64,000 nucleotides of DNA, from NCBI GenBank assembly GCA_963819785.1, contig CAWFXW010000013.1:124001-188000 (forward strand), in the 5' to 3' direction. Of the stretch, positions 53,534-63,103 are shown in pieces. A program made the position numbers and the translations under genes. The stretch is from Palsa-504 sp963819785. GTDB taxonomy: Bacteria > Actinomycetota > Actinomycetes > Streptosporangiales > Streptosporangiaceae. Under the pieces are notes generated by a model, which was not told the DNA's origin, searched no databases, and was given only the letters and a program-made list of their open reading frames with translations. Numbering within the stretch: the stretch's first letter is position 1; each line of letters begins with the position of its first letter.

Positions 53534-54334
53534 ATGGCGTCCCAGGCGGCTCGCGTGCGGGACCTGCCGGCCGGGTACCTGGAGTGGCAGGCCCCGGCCG
53601 GGCTCCGGCACGCCATCGCGTGCCTGTGGGCGCAGGTGACCCCGGACGGCGCCGCGGACCGCGAGACCCTGGTGCTGCCCGACGCGTGCAGTGACCTGAT
53701 CTGGGAGCCGGGCCGGGGGGCGTTCGTCGCGGGTCCGGACACCGGCCCGGTCCGCACCGTGCTGAAGGCGGGCACCGTGGTCCTCGGTGCCCGTTTCCGG
53801 CCATCGGCCGGCGGCCTGGCGCTCGGCGTGCCGCTCAGCGAGCTTCGCGACCAGCGCGTCGACCTTTCCGACCTGCGCCGGCGCGACGCCAGCCAGCTGC
53901 CGGGGACACTCGACCCGGAGACCGCCGCGGCCCGCGTGCTTGAGCTGGCGGCCGGGCTAGTCACCGACGCCGACCCCGACCCGGCCGCGGCGCGGGCCGC
54001 GGTCCTGCTGGCCGACCCGCGGGTGCGCGCCGAAGACGTGGCCGCCGAGATCGGGCTGAGCATGCGGCAGCTGCGCCGCCGCTGCCACGCGGTGGTCGGC
54101 TACGGGCCCAAGACCCTGCAGCGGATACTTCGTTTCCGGCGGTTCGTGGCCCGGATCGACGCCGGCCTGCCGAGCGGGCCGGGCGCCGGTGACCTGGCCA
54201 CCCTGGCGGCCGAGGCCGGCTACGCCGACCAGGCGCACCTGACCAGGGAATGCCGGGCCCTGGCCGGCCTGACCCCGGCCGCGCTGGGACGGCAGCGGGG
54301 TTCGAACTGTTGCCGAAATAGTGATCAGCAGTGA
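53534..54334 (+). CDS. AraC-family transcriptional regulator
   Basis: 266 residues. The N-terminal DUF6597-type sensor (YLEWQAPAGLRHAIACLW, LPDACSDLIWEPG, VVLGARFRPSAGGLALGVP) is followed by the double HTH: DVAAEIGLSMRQLRRRCHAVVGYGPKTLQRILRFRRF and DLATLAAEAGYADQAHLTRECRALAGLTP. No target gene is obvious nearby. The next gene downstream is a transposon remnant, which may have separated it from its partner. Confidence 0.92.
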   Translation: MASQAARVRDLPAGYLEWQAPAGLRHAIACLWAQVTPDGAADRETLVLPDACSDLIWEPGRGAFVAGPDTGPVRTVLKAGTVVLGARFRPSAGGLALGVPLSELRDQRVDLSDLRRRDASQLPGTLDPETAAARVLELAAGLVTDADPDPAAARAAVLLADPRVRAEDVAAEIGLSMRQLRRRCHAVVGYGPKTLQRILRFRRFVARIDAGLPSGPGAGDLATLAAEAGYADQAHLTRECRALAGLTPAALGRQRGSNCCRNSDQQ

Positions 54335-54539
54335 GTGATACCGCCTCGTAGTGATCACGGCGTGCGCCGCTGGCCCGGGACCGGGAGAGAGTTCTGTCCG
54401 GGCTGGCGTTGGTGGCGGTGGAATGTCGTACATGCCCGAGATGATGATGGCGTGGAGCAGGTCAGGTGCACGCGCGGGTTCCGCGTCCCGGTGGCGGCCG
54501 GATACGCGGGGCGGGGTGAGGCTGGATCTGGGGGCGCTG

Positions 54540-55932
54540 GTGGCTAGGTTCGAGGTTCCGGACGGCTGGGCGGTGCAGGCGTTCGCGTTCGCGCTGGACT
54601 GCACGCCCGGAGCAGGCGGGCATGCATGCGGCGTCAGTTCGGCGGGCGCCGGTACGCCCGCAACTGGGCCGTGCGGACCCTGAAAGACGACATCGCCCGG
54701 TACCGGGAGACCGGCCAGGAGACGGAGAAGCCGTCGCTGGCCTGCGCTGCGGATGCGGTGGAACCGGGCCAAGGACGCCGAGTGCGCCGATGCTGAGACC
54801 GGTCAGGCGTGGTGGCCGGAGATCAGCAAGGAGGCCTTCGCGGACGGCATCAGGGCCGCGGTCGACGGCTACTGGAACTGGCAGCGGTCTCGTGCCGGGA
54901 AGCGGGCCGGGAGGCGGGTGGGGTTCCCGAGGTTCGCGAAGAAGGGCCGGGACCGGGACCGGGTCACCTTCACCACCGGCGCGATACGGGTTGAGCCGGA
55001 CCGTCGGCATGTGACCCTGCCCCGGATCGGCACGGTCCGGACCTGGCGAGAACACCCGCCGGCTTGAACGGCTCCTCGCGAAAGGCCGGGCCCGGGTCCT
55101 AGCGGTCACGGTGTCGCGCAAGGGCACCCGGCTGGTGGCGGCGTTCCGGGTCCTGGTCCAGCGCCCGCAGCAGGCGGGCGTGGCCGACCCGGACTCTCGC
55201 GTCGGGGTCGACGTGGGCGTGCGGGTGCTCGCTACCGTCGCCAATAGCCACGGAGAGGTGATAGAGCGGGTCCCGAACCCGCGGCCGCTGGAGGCCGCGC
55301 TGAACGAACTGCGGCACCTGTGCCGCGAGCGGTCCCGCCGCACCCGGGGCTCGCGCCGCTACGCCGAGACCAGCCGGAAGATCACCCGGCTGCAGCGCCG
55401 GGTCGCCGACATCCGAGGCTGCCACGTCCACCGCCTGACCACAAGGCTCGCCAAGACCCACGGCGAGATCGTGACCGAGGGACTGGACGCGGCCGGGATG
55501 CTCCGGCAGAAGGGCCTGACCGGCGCGCGGGCCAGACGGCGCGGCCTGTCGGACTCCGCCCTCGGCGAGATCCGCCGCCAGCTCGGTTACAAGACCGGCT
55601 GGTACGGCTCGCGCCTGATCATCGCCGACAGGTTCTACCCGTCGTCGAGGACCTGTCACGCCTGCGGGCACGTACAGGACATCGGATGGGCAGAGCACTG
55701 GATCTGCGGACAATGCGGGACCACGCACCAGCGGGACGACAACGCCGCTGTCAACCTCGCGCGCTACGAGCCGCCCGCCACGGGCGATAGCGCCGTCGGC
55801 CCAGTCAGGGCCGACGTCAAGCGCCGAGCCGACCGTAAGACCGGGCCCCACCCGGCAGGTGGCGATGAAGCGCGGAAGGGACGCAGCGGCACTGCTGCCG
55901 AACAACCCCGAGACGGGGTGCCGGCGCTATGA
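54540..55932 (+). pseudogene. tnpB: TnpB/IS605 OrfB-type transposon gene, N-terminus frameshifted
   Basis: The sequence passes through three frames before becoming continuous: VQAFAFALDCTPG, then MRRQFGGRRYARNWAVRTLKDD, then MRWNRAKDAE...WWPEISKEAFADGIRAAV...GRRVGFPRFAKKG, and finally the frame to 55932. The last part keeps the RuvC residues (Asp in GVDVGVRVLA, Glu in VTEGLDAAGM, Asp in QRDDNAAVNLA) and the zinc finger (TCHACG...CGQCG). No TnpA gene is present. TnpB is an RNA-guided nuclease whose guide RNA normally lies at the 3' end, here about 55930-55985. At least three frameshifts make this copy dead as written. Confidence 0.85.
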
Positions 55933-56051
55933 GCACTCACCGGCAACGGAATGTCTCAACTGGGACACTAGAGACCACATCCGCCAACCGTGACGTACCG
56001 CCCGGCGTCCCTAAGAGCAGTTGCCACCGACAGGGCGCAGGGGAGACGGCG

Positions 56052-56956
56052 ATGGCTCTAACCGGACGAGAGTGCGGTCACCAATACCGGCCAGATGTCC
56101 GGTTCTGTATCGTCTGCGGCGCGGACCGGCCCGAGCCGGCCGAGCAAGTCTCCGCCTACGAGCCCACCATGGTCCGTCAGCCCGCATCGGCCTACCAAGG
56201 CGCGTCGGCGTACCAGGCGGCGCCGGTCTACCAGGCTGCCCCGGCCGCGCCCGTGCGGTACCAGCCGCCGGCCGCGCCGGTGGTGCCGGGCCACGTCCTG
56301 CCCGGCCCGCCGGGCCCGCCCCCAGCCGGCCGCGGCGGCTGCGGGGCGTGCTGATCGGCCTGGCCACATTCCTGGCCGCGGGCGGGGTCACCGCGGCGGT
56401 GATGCTGATCGCGCACCCGCTGCACCGCGGGGCCACCCCCTCGCCCGGCGGGACGCCGGCGGCCTCGGCCCCGGTGTCGCCGTCCTCGCCTGCCGCTCAG
56501 CCCACGCAGGAGGCGGCGGCCCAGGGCCTGGCCGGGCTCCTGGCTCAGAGCGTCATGGACCGCAGCTCCATCGTGGCCGCGGTCGACGACGTGAACCGGT
56601 GCGGACCGAACCTCCGCCAGGACCCGCAGACGTTCCAGAGCGCGGTCGCGTCGCGCCAGGCCCTGCTCACCCGGCTGGCCAGGCTGCCCGGCCGCTCGGT
56701 CCTGCCCGCGCCCATGCTGGCCGCGCTGACCAGCGCCTGGCAGAACTCCATCCAGGCCGATCAGGACTTCGCGCAGTGGGCCAAGGACGAGATCGCCAGC
56801 GGCTGCACGTCCGGCAACCAGTCGGCCGACCCCAACGCGCAGGCGGCGGCCACGCCGGACGCCCAGGCGAGCACCGCGAAGCAGTCCTTCGTCACCCAGT
56901 GGAATCCGATCGCGGCGCGCTACCGGCTGCCCGCCTACCGGTGGAACCAGCTCTGA
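56052..56956 (+). pseudogene. Zinc-ribbon plus single-TM protein, frame broken at a C-run
   Basis: ATG 56052 starts MALTGRECGHQYRPDVRFCIVCGADRPE, a C-x2-C-type zinc ribbon (the first pair is degenerate), followed by a Tyr/Ala/Pro-rich repeat (SAYQGASAYQAAPVYQAAP). Near the C-run at about 56320 the frame must shift by one to continue RRLRGVLIGLATFLAAGGVTAAVMLI (membrane helix) and an extracytoplasmic helical domain ending QWNPIAARYRLPAYRWNQL at 56956. The pieces fit one membrane protein of about 300 residues. A homopolymer miscount is likely. Confidence 0.75.
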
Positions 56957-56994
56957 GCCGGATCCCCTGGCCGGCGGCACGGTATCGACACCAC

Positions 56995-57942
56995 TCAGGC
57001 CATCGCGTTCCACACCATGGCGGATAGCTGGTCGATGGTGTCGATGCCGTACTGCTCGGTGGGATTCCCGGTGCTCAGGACCGCGATCAGGTAGTCCCGC
57101 CCGCTGCCCGAGATCCAGCCCACGCTGTTGATCTGCCAGTCGTTGCTGGCGCTGTTCAGCGGGAGCCAGCCGTTCTTGAGCGCCACCGTGGCCTGAGCCG
57201 GCACGCCGCCGGACACCCCCCATCGCTGCTCCGGCGTCACGCTTTCCATCAGCGACAAGGCGTAGCTACGCTCGGTACTGGTCAGCAGCGAGTTCGGCTC
57301 GACCAGCGTGCGCAGCAGGGTCAGCTGGTCGCCGGGGAGCGTCGTGCTCAGACCCCATCCCGGCCAGGGGAACCCGGGACAGTTCACGCACGTCGAGGGC
57401 ACCGTGTCGGCCAGGCCTGCCGAGGTGTTAAACGACCGGATGCCACCGGCCCCGCCAACCTCGTCCCACAGGCTGGTCGCCGCGTCGTTGCTGCTGTCCT
57501 CGATCATCTGCTCGGCCAGCGACCGGTCGCTGGCCGACAACTCAGTGCCGCTGCGGCCCCGCTGGGCCAGCAAGGTCTCGAGCACGTCGAGCTTGACCAC
57601 GCTCGCCTCGTCCTGCGGCTTGCCCTGCCCTAGCTGCCACGTCTGGCCGGTGCGCAGGTCGTAGACCGCGGCCAGGACCACGCCGTCCCGGCCCGACACG
57701 TATGAGGCCGCGGTCGAGCCGAGCGGATCGGGGTGCGACGCCTCCGGCCGCGGAGCGGATGAACTCGCCGTCGCCGCGGCGCTGCTGGCGGCCGCACCGG
57801 CCGCCGCGCCGCCGGACGATCCAGCCTGCGGCGCGCCGACGGGACTGGGCCCGGACGGCCGGGCTCCCGATCCGCCCAGGGTGAAGACCGCGACGATCCC
57901 GGCCGCGATAAGCAGGGCGACGCCGGCGACCGCGAACACCAC
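56995..57942 (-). CDS. Serine hydrolase, beta-lactamase class A-like
   Basis: 315 residues starting at GTG 57942, with a signal/anchor helix (VFAVAGVALLIAAGIVAVFTLGG) and a Ser/Ala/Pro-rich spacer. Active-site motifs are S-x-x-K in EASVVKLDVLE, the SDN-equivalent SSN in EDSSNDAATS, and K-N-G (VALKNGWLP) in place of K-T-G. Extracytoplasmic; penicillin-binding or beta-lactamase-fold hydrolase of uncertain substrate. It is 74 nt downstream of the nSTAND gene on the same strand. Confidence 0.88.
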   Translation of the reverse strand: MVFAVAGVALLIAAGIVAVFTLGGSGARPSGPSPVGAPQAGSSGGAAAGAAASSAAATASSSAPRPEASHPDPLGSTAASYVSGRDGVVLAAVYDLRTGQTWQLGQGKPQDEASVVKLDVLETLLAQRGRSGTELSASDRSLAEQMIEDSSNDAATSLWDEVGGAGGIRSFNTSAGLADTVPSTCVNCPGFPWPGWGLSTTLPGDQLTLLRTLVEPNSLLTSTERSYALSLMESVTPEQRWGVSGGVPAQATVALKNGWLPLNSASNDWQINSVGWISGSGRDYLIAVLSTGNPTEQYGIDTIDQLSAMVWNAMA

Positions 57943-58016
57943 CGCCGTGCGCGCGGGCCTCCCCGACGAGTGCCTGCCCCTGACTCCGATGACGACGTCC
58001 CGGTGTGTGCTGTCGG

Positions 58017-61000
58017 CTACCCCGCGGGGCAGACCTGCTGGAATGGCTGGCTTCCAGCGTAGTCAGCCCACTGCTGCCTGGTCAGCGATACGTTCGCGAT
58101 ACCGCACGCGGCCTGCGGGAGGTTGGCAGGGAAGGCCACGTCCCAGATCCGGGCCGTGCCGTCACCGCCGGCCGTGGCCAGCGTGCCGCCGGATCTGAAC
58201 GCCGCCGCGTAGACCGGCTGGATGCCAGCCGTCATCGGGGCGCCGACCTCCTGCTGGGTGGCCGCGTCCCAGAGCCGGACGCTGCCGTCGCCGCCCGCGA
58301 TGGCCAGCATGCTTCCGTCGGGGCTGAACGCCGCCGCGTACACCGGCTCGGCGTCGGCGGTCATCGGCACGCCGATCTCCTGCTGGGTCGTTGCATTCCA
58401 GAGCCGGACGCTGCCGTCGGTTGCCGCCGTGGCCAGTGTGGTGCCGCCGGGGCTGAACACGAGCATGCTGATGCCCGGGCCACCGGCCATCGGCTTGCCG
58501 AGCCGCTGGCCGGTGGCCACGCTCCACAGCTCGACCTGGCCGCCTGCGCTCGCCGTGGCCAGCGTCCTGCCACTGGGGCTGAACGCCACCGCCCCGCCCG
58601 CCGCGCCTCGCCGATCCACCGTCATGGGCGCGCCGACCTGCTGCTGGGTGGTCGCGTTCCAGATCCGGGCCGTGCCGTCCGCGCCCAGGGTGGCCAGCAT
58701 CGTGCCGTCCGGGCTGAACGCCACGGCCCGGTACCGCCCGTTCCCGGCCTGCGCCAGCGTGGTCCCGGCTCGCTGACCGGTGGCCGCCTGCCACAGCTGC
58801 ACGCCGCTGCCGGCCACGGCCAGGGTCTTGCCGTCCGGGCTCAGGGCGATACCGGTCACGATGTGATAAGTGCCCATCGGCGGGCCCACCGGTCGTCTCG
58901 ACGTGACGTCCCACACCCGGACCGTCCCGTGCCCGTTGCTGATCGCCAGCAGGCCGCCGTCGGCGCTGAACGCGGCCGGCGTGTGCCCGGCCGCCGCCGC
59001 GGCCACGCCGACCGATCCGAGTGGGAGCGGAGCGGACGGCTGGTGGAAGCCCGCCGGGCTCCACAGCGCGATGCTGCCGTTGCCGTTCCCCGTGGCCAGG
59101 GCGTCCGCCGCGGGGCTGAAGGCCAGCGCACTCACCCCGGCCGAGCCCTGCACGGTCAGCGCGGCTCCGGTCTGGGCCTGCGTGGCCACGTTCCACAGCT
59201 CGGTGGCGCCGTCGCTCTCCGCGCTGGCCAGCGTCGTCCCGTCGGTACCGAACGCCAGGGCGCTCACCGCGTCACCGGTCGCCATCGTCGCGCCGACCTG
59301 GCCCCCGGTCGTGACATCCCAGAGCCGGACGGCGCCGTCCTGGCCGCCGGTGGCCAGGAGCTTGCCGTCCGCGCTGAACGTCAGCGCGCCCACCTGCGCC
59401 GCGCCGGCCACCAGAGCCGATCCGGCCTCCTGCCGGGTGGCCGTGTCCCACAGCTGGACGTTCCCGTCCGCGCTGCCCGCCGCGACCAGCGTGCCGTCCG
59501 GGCTGAACGCCACGGCGGCCACCGGCTGGGCGTCCGAGCTCATCGGCGGGCCGGCCTCCTGCTGGGTCGCGGCGTCCCACAGCCGGAGGTTGCCGTCGGC
59601 ACCGCCAGTGGCCAGGGTCTGGCCATCCGGGCTGAACGCCACCGCGGTTCCGGGGGCCGGGCTGGCGAGCCGGTGCGCGGTGATCCGGGCCTGATCGCTC
59701 AGGTTCCAGGTTCCGACCGCGGCGGCGGACGCGACCCGGAGCTCCTTGCCGCCGTTGGTGAAGGCCAGGGCCAGCGGCGTGGCACCCCAGCTGGTGACGC
59801 TGACCCGGTGGTGCGAGGCCAGGTCCCACAGCCGGATCGCGCCGCCGGAGTACCCGGCCGCCAGCGTCCTGCCGTCCGGGCTGTAGGCCAGCGCCGTGAC
59901 CACGCCCGACGACGCGGCCAGGACGCCGCGGACGGGCTGGGCCAGCGACTGGAGCAGGCTGTACCGGGCCTGCGCGGTGGGGGCCAGCCGCCAGGCGGCC
60001 CCGGCCAGAAGCGCGGCCGTGACCGGATCAGCGGCGTCCAGGGCCGTGCTCTGCGCGGCCAGCCGCTGTGAGGCGTTGGTGGTGCTCTGCCGGGCGGCGC
60101 TGGTCCTGGCGTTCTTGACCGCGATCCCCGCTCCGGCGAGCGCGGCGATGACCAGCACGGCCAGCAGCCCGGCCAGCACCCGGCGCCGCCACCGGCCGCG
60201 GGTCAGGGCCCGGCCACTGGCCCGCAGGAAGTCCGCCTCGCTCGGGCTCAGCGCCGGGTACCGTCCGGGGTCCGCGTCCCAGACCCGCGCGGCCTGCAAG
60301 GTGGCGGTCAGCTGGACCCCGCGGTACAGCAGAGCCCGGTCACCTCTGCTCGCGCGCCACTGAGCCGTATCCTCGGCCAGCTGGCCGTACAGGATCATGC
60401 TGGTCTCGTCCTCGGCCAGCCAGCCCCGCAGCCGCGGCCACGCCTGCAGCAGGACGTCATGGGCGATCTCGGCGCGATCGGCGTCCAGCACCAGCAGGCG
60501 TCGGCAGGCGAACGCCTCCAGGACCGCGTCGACCTGCGGCCATTCCCGCTTGGGCCGCCCGGAGTGCAGCTCGCGCCTGGTCGCCGCCCGGCGGGCCAGC
60601 CGGCGATCCGGGCCTATGGCCGTCATCCGCCGGAACGCCTCCCGCGCGATCACCTGCTGGTCTTCGGTCAGGGCCCGGTACGCGGTCTCGGCGCCGACCT
60701 CGATGGCCCGCGCGATCCCGGCCCGGTTACCCGCGTCTTCGTAGCCGCTCCTGGTCAGCTGGGCGCCGTCGCGGCGCTCCCAGGTCAGCATCAGGGCCTG
60801 GGACAGCAGCGGAAGAACCCCCGGGCCGCCCGCGCCTTCGTCCACGGCCGAGCGCAGGTCGGCCAGGAGGGCGTCGACCAGGTCCGGCTCGACGGCCAGG
60901 CCGCTTGCCTCGGCCGGACCGGTGATCACCTGGCGCAGTTCGGTGCCGCTCATCGGGCCGACGACGATCTGGTCGCGCCGCATGGCCGCGGCCAGCCCGG

Positions 61001-62315
61001 GATAGGCGGCGCACCGGTCCCAGTAGTCGCCGCGGACCGCGATCACCACCAGCGCTGGCGGCTCGCCGCGCGGATCGGCCGGCCTGGTCGCCGCCGCGCA
61101 CACGGCGTCGATGAACGCGGCCCGTTCCGGTGCCGAGTCGGCTTCGGTGGCCGTGAAGATCTCCTCGAACTGGTCGACCACCAGGACCAGCCGGTTGACC
61201 TGCAGGGCCTGCGCGATCTCGCTGATCAGCAGGTGAGCGTCGCCGGGAGCGTCGGCCAGGCCCTTGCAGATCACCGCGGGGTCGCGGTCAGCGAGCTGGG
61301 CGAGCCGCTCGGAGAGCTCGGTGAGCGGGCGGGCCCCCGGGGTCATGACGATCCGCGGCCAGGACGCCGAGCCCGGGACCTGCACACCGCGGGCCAGCAC
61401 GGGCACCAGGCCCGCCCGCAGCAGGGAGGTCTTACCCGCTCCCGAGGCCCCGGTCACCATGGTCAGGCCGGACTGCGCCAGCGTCCCGGCCAGCGTCGCG
61501 ACCAGGCGGTCGCGGCCGCGGAACACCGTCTCGTGGGCCTGCTCGTAAGGCAGCAGCCCGCGGTACGGGCAGCCGTCGGTCCACCGCGGGCCGCCCTGGC
61601 CGGGACGGCCGGAACCTGGCACCCACAGCCGGGTGCGCTCCTGCATGGCGGCCAGTTCTTCACGGATCACGCGCACGTCGGCGGACTGCCGTGCGACCTG
61701 CTCGCTCGCGGCGCGCAGCTGGGCGCCGTGACCGCCCAGGCTGTCCTGAATCTCCCCGGCCGCGCGGGCCAGGTCGGCGAGAAGGAATTCCAGCTCGCCG
61801 AACTCGGCGCTCACCGCCTCGATCGCGGCGAGCACATCGTGCTCCAGGTCCTCATCGCCAGCCTCGATCGCGGCGCGGAACACGGTGCCGGCCGCGTCGA
61901 TCTCGCGCAGCACCATCGCGACGTCGGATCGCACCTGATCGGCGTGGGAGTCCCCGGCCGACAGCGTCTCCTTGATACTCCGGCTGATCTCCCGCTGGAT
62001 GTCGCCGCGCGACTGGTCCGCCGCCGGGTGCGCGGACCGCACCTGGTCCAGCGCCCGGGCCAGGACCTCACTCAGGGCGCTGGCCCCGACCGACGACAGC
62101 ACCCCGACCCTGGCCACCGCCGCCGGGCCGTCAAGACCGGCGACCTCGGACAGCGCCGGCCCGAACGCGGCCGCGCACAGCAGCGGCAGCACCGCCGGCG
62201 CCGGGATGCCGCGCAGCTCATGACGGCCGTTCCTGGCCGCGCGGAGCAGCCACTCACGGATCCCCGTCTGGAGCCGCGTGACCTCCTCGAAGTCGCCCAA
62301 ACCCTCCACCCCCAC
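58017..62315 (-). CDS. nSTAND-type NTPase with 14 WD40 repeats
   Basis: 1432 residues. An N-terminal region (1-240) of alpha helices and coiled coil precedes the nSTAND1 start CPYRGLLPYEQAHETVFRGRDR (249-270). Walker A is TGASGAGKTSLL (288-299) and Walker B is LVLVVDQFEEIF (376-387). A C-terminal winged-helix-like segment (EIAHDVLLQAWPRLRGWL) and a transmembrane helix at about 713-732 follow. Then come fourteen F-S-P-D-G...L-W-[DN] repeats (about 800-1425), enough for two seven-bladed propellers. Signal-sensing STAND proteins oligomerise on ligand binding, and many act in regulation or defence. The last blades are nearly identical, suggesting recent expansion. Confidence 0.92.
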   Translation of the reverse strand: MGVEGLGDFEEVTRLQTGIREWLLRAARNGRHELRGIPAPAVLPLLCAAAFGPALSEVAGLDGPAAVARVGVLSSVGASALSEVLARALDQVRSAHPAADQSRGDIQREISRSIKETLSAGDSHADQVRSDVAMVLREIDAAGTVFRAAIEAGDEDLEHDVLAAIEAVSAEFGELEFLLADLARAAGEIQDSLGGHGAQLRAASEQVARQSADVRVIREELAAMQERTRLWVPGSGRPGQGGPRWTDGCPYRGLLPYEQAHETVFRGRDRLVATLAGTLAQSGLTMVTGASGAGKTSLLRAGLVPVLARGVQVPGSASWPRIVMTPGARPLTELSERLAQLADRDPAVICKGLADAPGDAHLLISEIAQALQVNRLVLVVDQFEEIFTATEADSAPERAAFIDAVCAAATRPADPRGEPPALVVIAVRGDYWDRCAAYPGLAAAMRRDQIVVGPMSGTELRQVITGPAEASGLAVEPDLVDALLADLRSAVDEGAGGPGVLPLLSQALMLTWERRDGAQLTRSGYEDAGNRAGIARAIEVGAETAYRALTEDQQVIAREAFRRMTAIGPDRRLARRAATRRELHSGRPKREWPQVDAVLEAFACRRLLVLDADRAEIAHDVLLQAWPRLRGWLAEDETSMILYGQLAEDTAQWRASRGDRALLYRGVQLTATLQAARVWDADPGRYPALSPSEADFLRASGRALTRGRWRRRVLAGLLAVLVIAALAGAGIAVKNARTSAARQSTTNASQRLAAQSTALDAADPVTAALLAGAAWRLAPTAQARYSLLQSLAQPVRGVLAASSGVVTALAYSPDGRTLAAGYSGGAIRLWDLASHHRVSVTSWGATPLALAFTNGGKELRVASAAAVGTWNLSDQARITAHRLASPAPGTAVAFSPDGQTLATGGADGNLRLWDAATQQEAGPPMSSDAQPVAAVAFSPDGTLVAAGSADGNVQLWDTATRQEAGSALVAGAAQVGALTFSADGKLLATGGQDGAVRLWDVTTGGQVGATMATGDAVSALAFGTDGTTLASAESDGATELWNVATQAQTGAALTVQGSAGVSALAFSPAADALATGNGNGSIALWSPAGFHQPSAPLPLGSVGVAAAAAGHTPAAFSADGGLLAISNGHGTVRVWDVTSRRPVGPPMGTYHIVTGIALSPDGKTLAVAGSGVQLWQAATGQRAGTTLAQAGNGRYRAVAFSPDGTMLATLGADGTARIWNATTQQQVGAPMTVDRRGAAGGAVAFSPSGRTLATASAGGQVELWSVATGQRLGKPMAGGPGISMLVFSPGGTTLATAATDGSVRLWNATTQQEIGVPMTADAEPVYAAAFSPDGSMLAIAGGDGSVRLWDAATQQEVGAPMTAGIQPVYAAAFRSGGTLATAGGDGTARIWDVAFPANLPQAACGIANVSLTRQQWADYAGSQPFQQVCPAG

Positions 62316-62440
62316 CTGCCTGTCGCACCCCAGGACGGCGGCAGCCTAGCCGGCGTCATAGCTCCCCAGCCGGGACCTTTGCGTAGGTGTGACCACCCGC
62401 GCGCCGATCCGGGCGGTTTCGTGGTCGGCGGCCGTCCGGA

Positions 62441-63037
62441 TCAGGCCGATTCGTCGCCACGCACGGCGGCCTGCGTCTCCGGGTCGAGCGCAGCGATCAG
62501 CGGGGTGGAGGCCTCGCGGAGCTGCCGGACGGCGTGGTCGAGTCGGCTCGTCGGCGCGGCCGATCCTGACGCCGTGCCCGTCGCGCCCAGCACGCGGGCC
62601 ATCTCTCCGCCGAGCCGCTGGGCTTGCTCGAGGAAGTTCCGCGAGATTCTCTCGTCGATCAGGATCGGCGCGCCGACCAGCAGCATGAGCATGTACGTGC
62701 GGAACTCGTCGGCGGCGTCGTCGCGGTTGCCCGGGCCCAGGCCCTTGGCCACCGCCTGCGACACCTCCTGCGCCGCGCGTGTGGCCTGGGCCAAGATGAT
62801 GGCCGCCTGGGCGGCGACCGCCCGGGACAGGTCGTTGAGCTGCCGGAGCCTGACCACCTGGTCGACGACGAGCAGCGTGATCGCCAGCACCAGCAGGCCC
62901 GACACGACGCTGGTGGTCAGCGCGTGAGCGGCCCACCACCGGCGCATCGCCCCGTCGTTGATGTCCAGGATCACCAGCACGACGGCGAGCAGCGTGATGA
63001 CGCCCGCGGCGAACCCGCCCTGCCAGCGTGACAGCAT
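62441..63037 (-). CDS. Two-helix membrane protein beside the nSTAND gene
   Basis: 198 residues. MLSRWQGGFAAGVITLLAVVLVILDI and a second helix TSVVSGLLVLAITLLVVDQVV, then a long cytoplasmic helix (RQLNDLSRAVAAQAAIILAQATRAAQEVSQAVA) and a soluble tail. Not recognised. It is immediately upstream of, and on the same strand as, the nSTAND-WD40 gene (125-nt gap without another gene), so it may be its membrane partner or effector. Confidence 0.75.
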   Translation of the reverse strand: MLSRWQGGFAAGVITLLAVVLVILDINDGAMRRWWAAHALTTSVVSGLLVLAITLLVVDQVVRLRQLNDLSRAVAAQAAIILAQATRAAQEVSQAVAKGLGPGNRDDAADEFRTYMLMLLVGAPILIDERISRNFLEQAQRLGGEMARVLGATGTASGSAAPTSRLDHAVRQLREASTPLIAALDPETQAAVRGDESA

Positions 63038-63103
63038 CCCACGACCATAGCCGCCACCGGATCCCCGGACTGATCACGCGACGAATGCTCAGCCGGTCGG
63101 GCC

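Noticed and set aside
61100..61125. GCGGCCCGTTCCGG, resembling the reverse Family A core, in the nSTAND gene
   Set aside because: Interrupted match inside a conserved protein segment (ERAAFIDAV); not counted.
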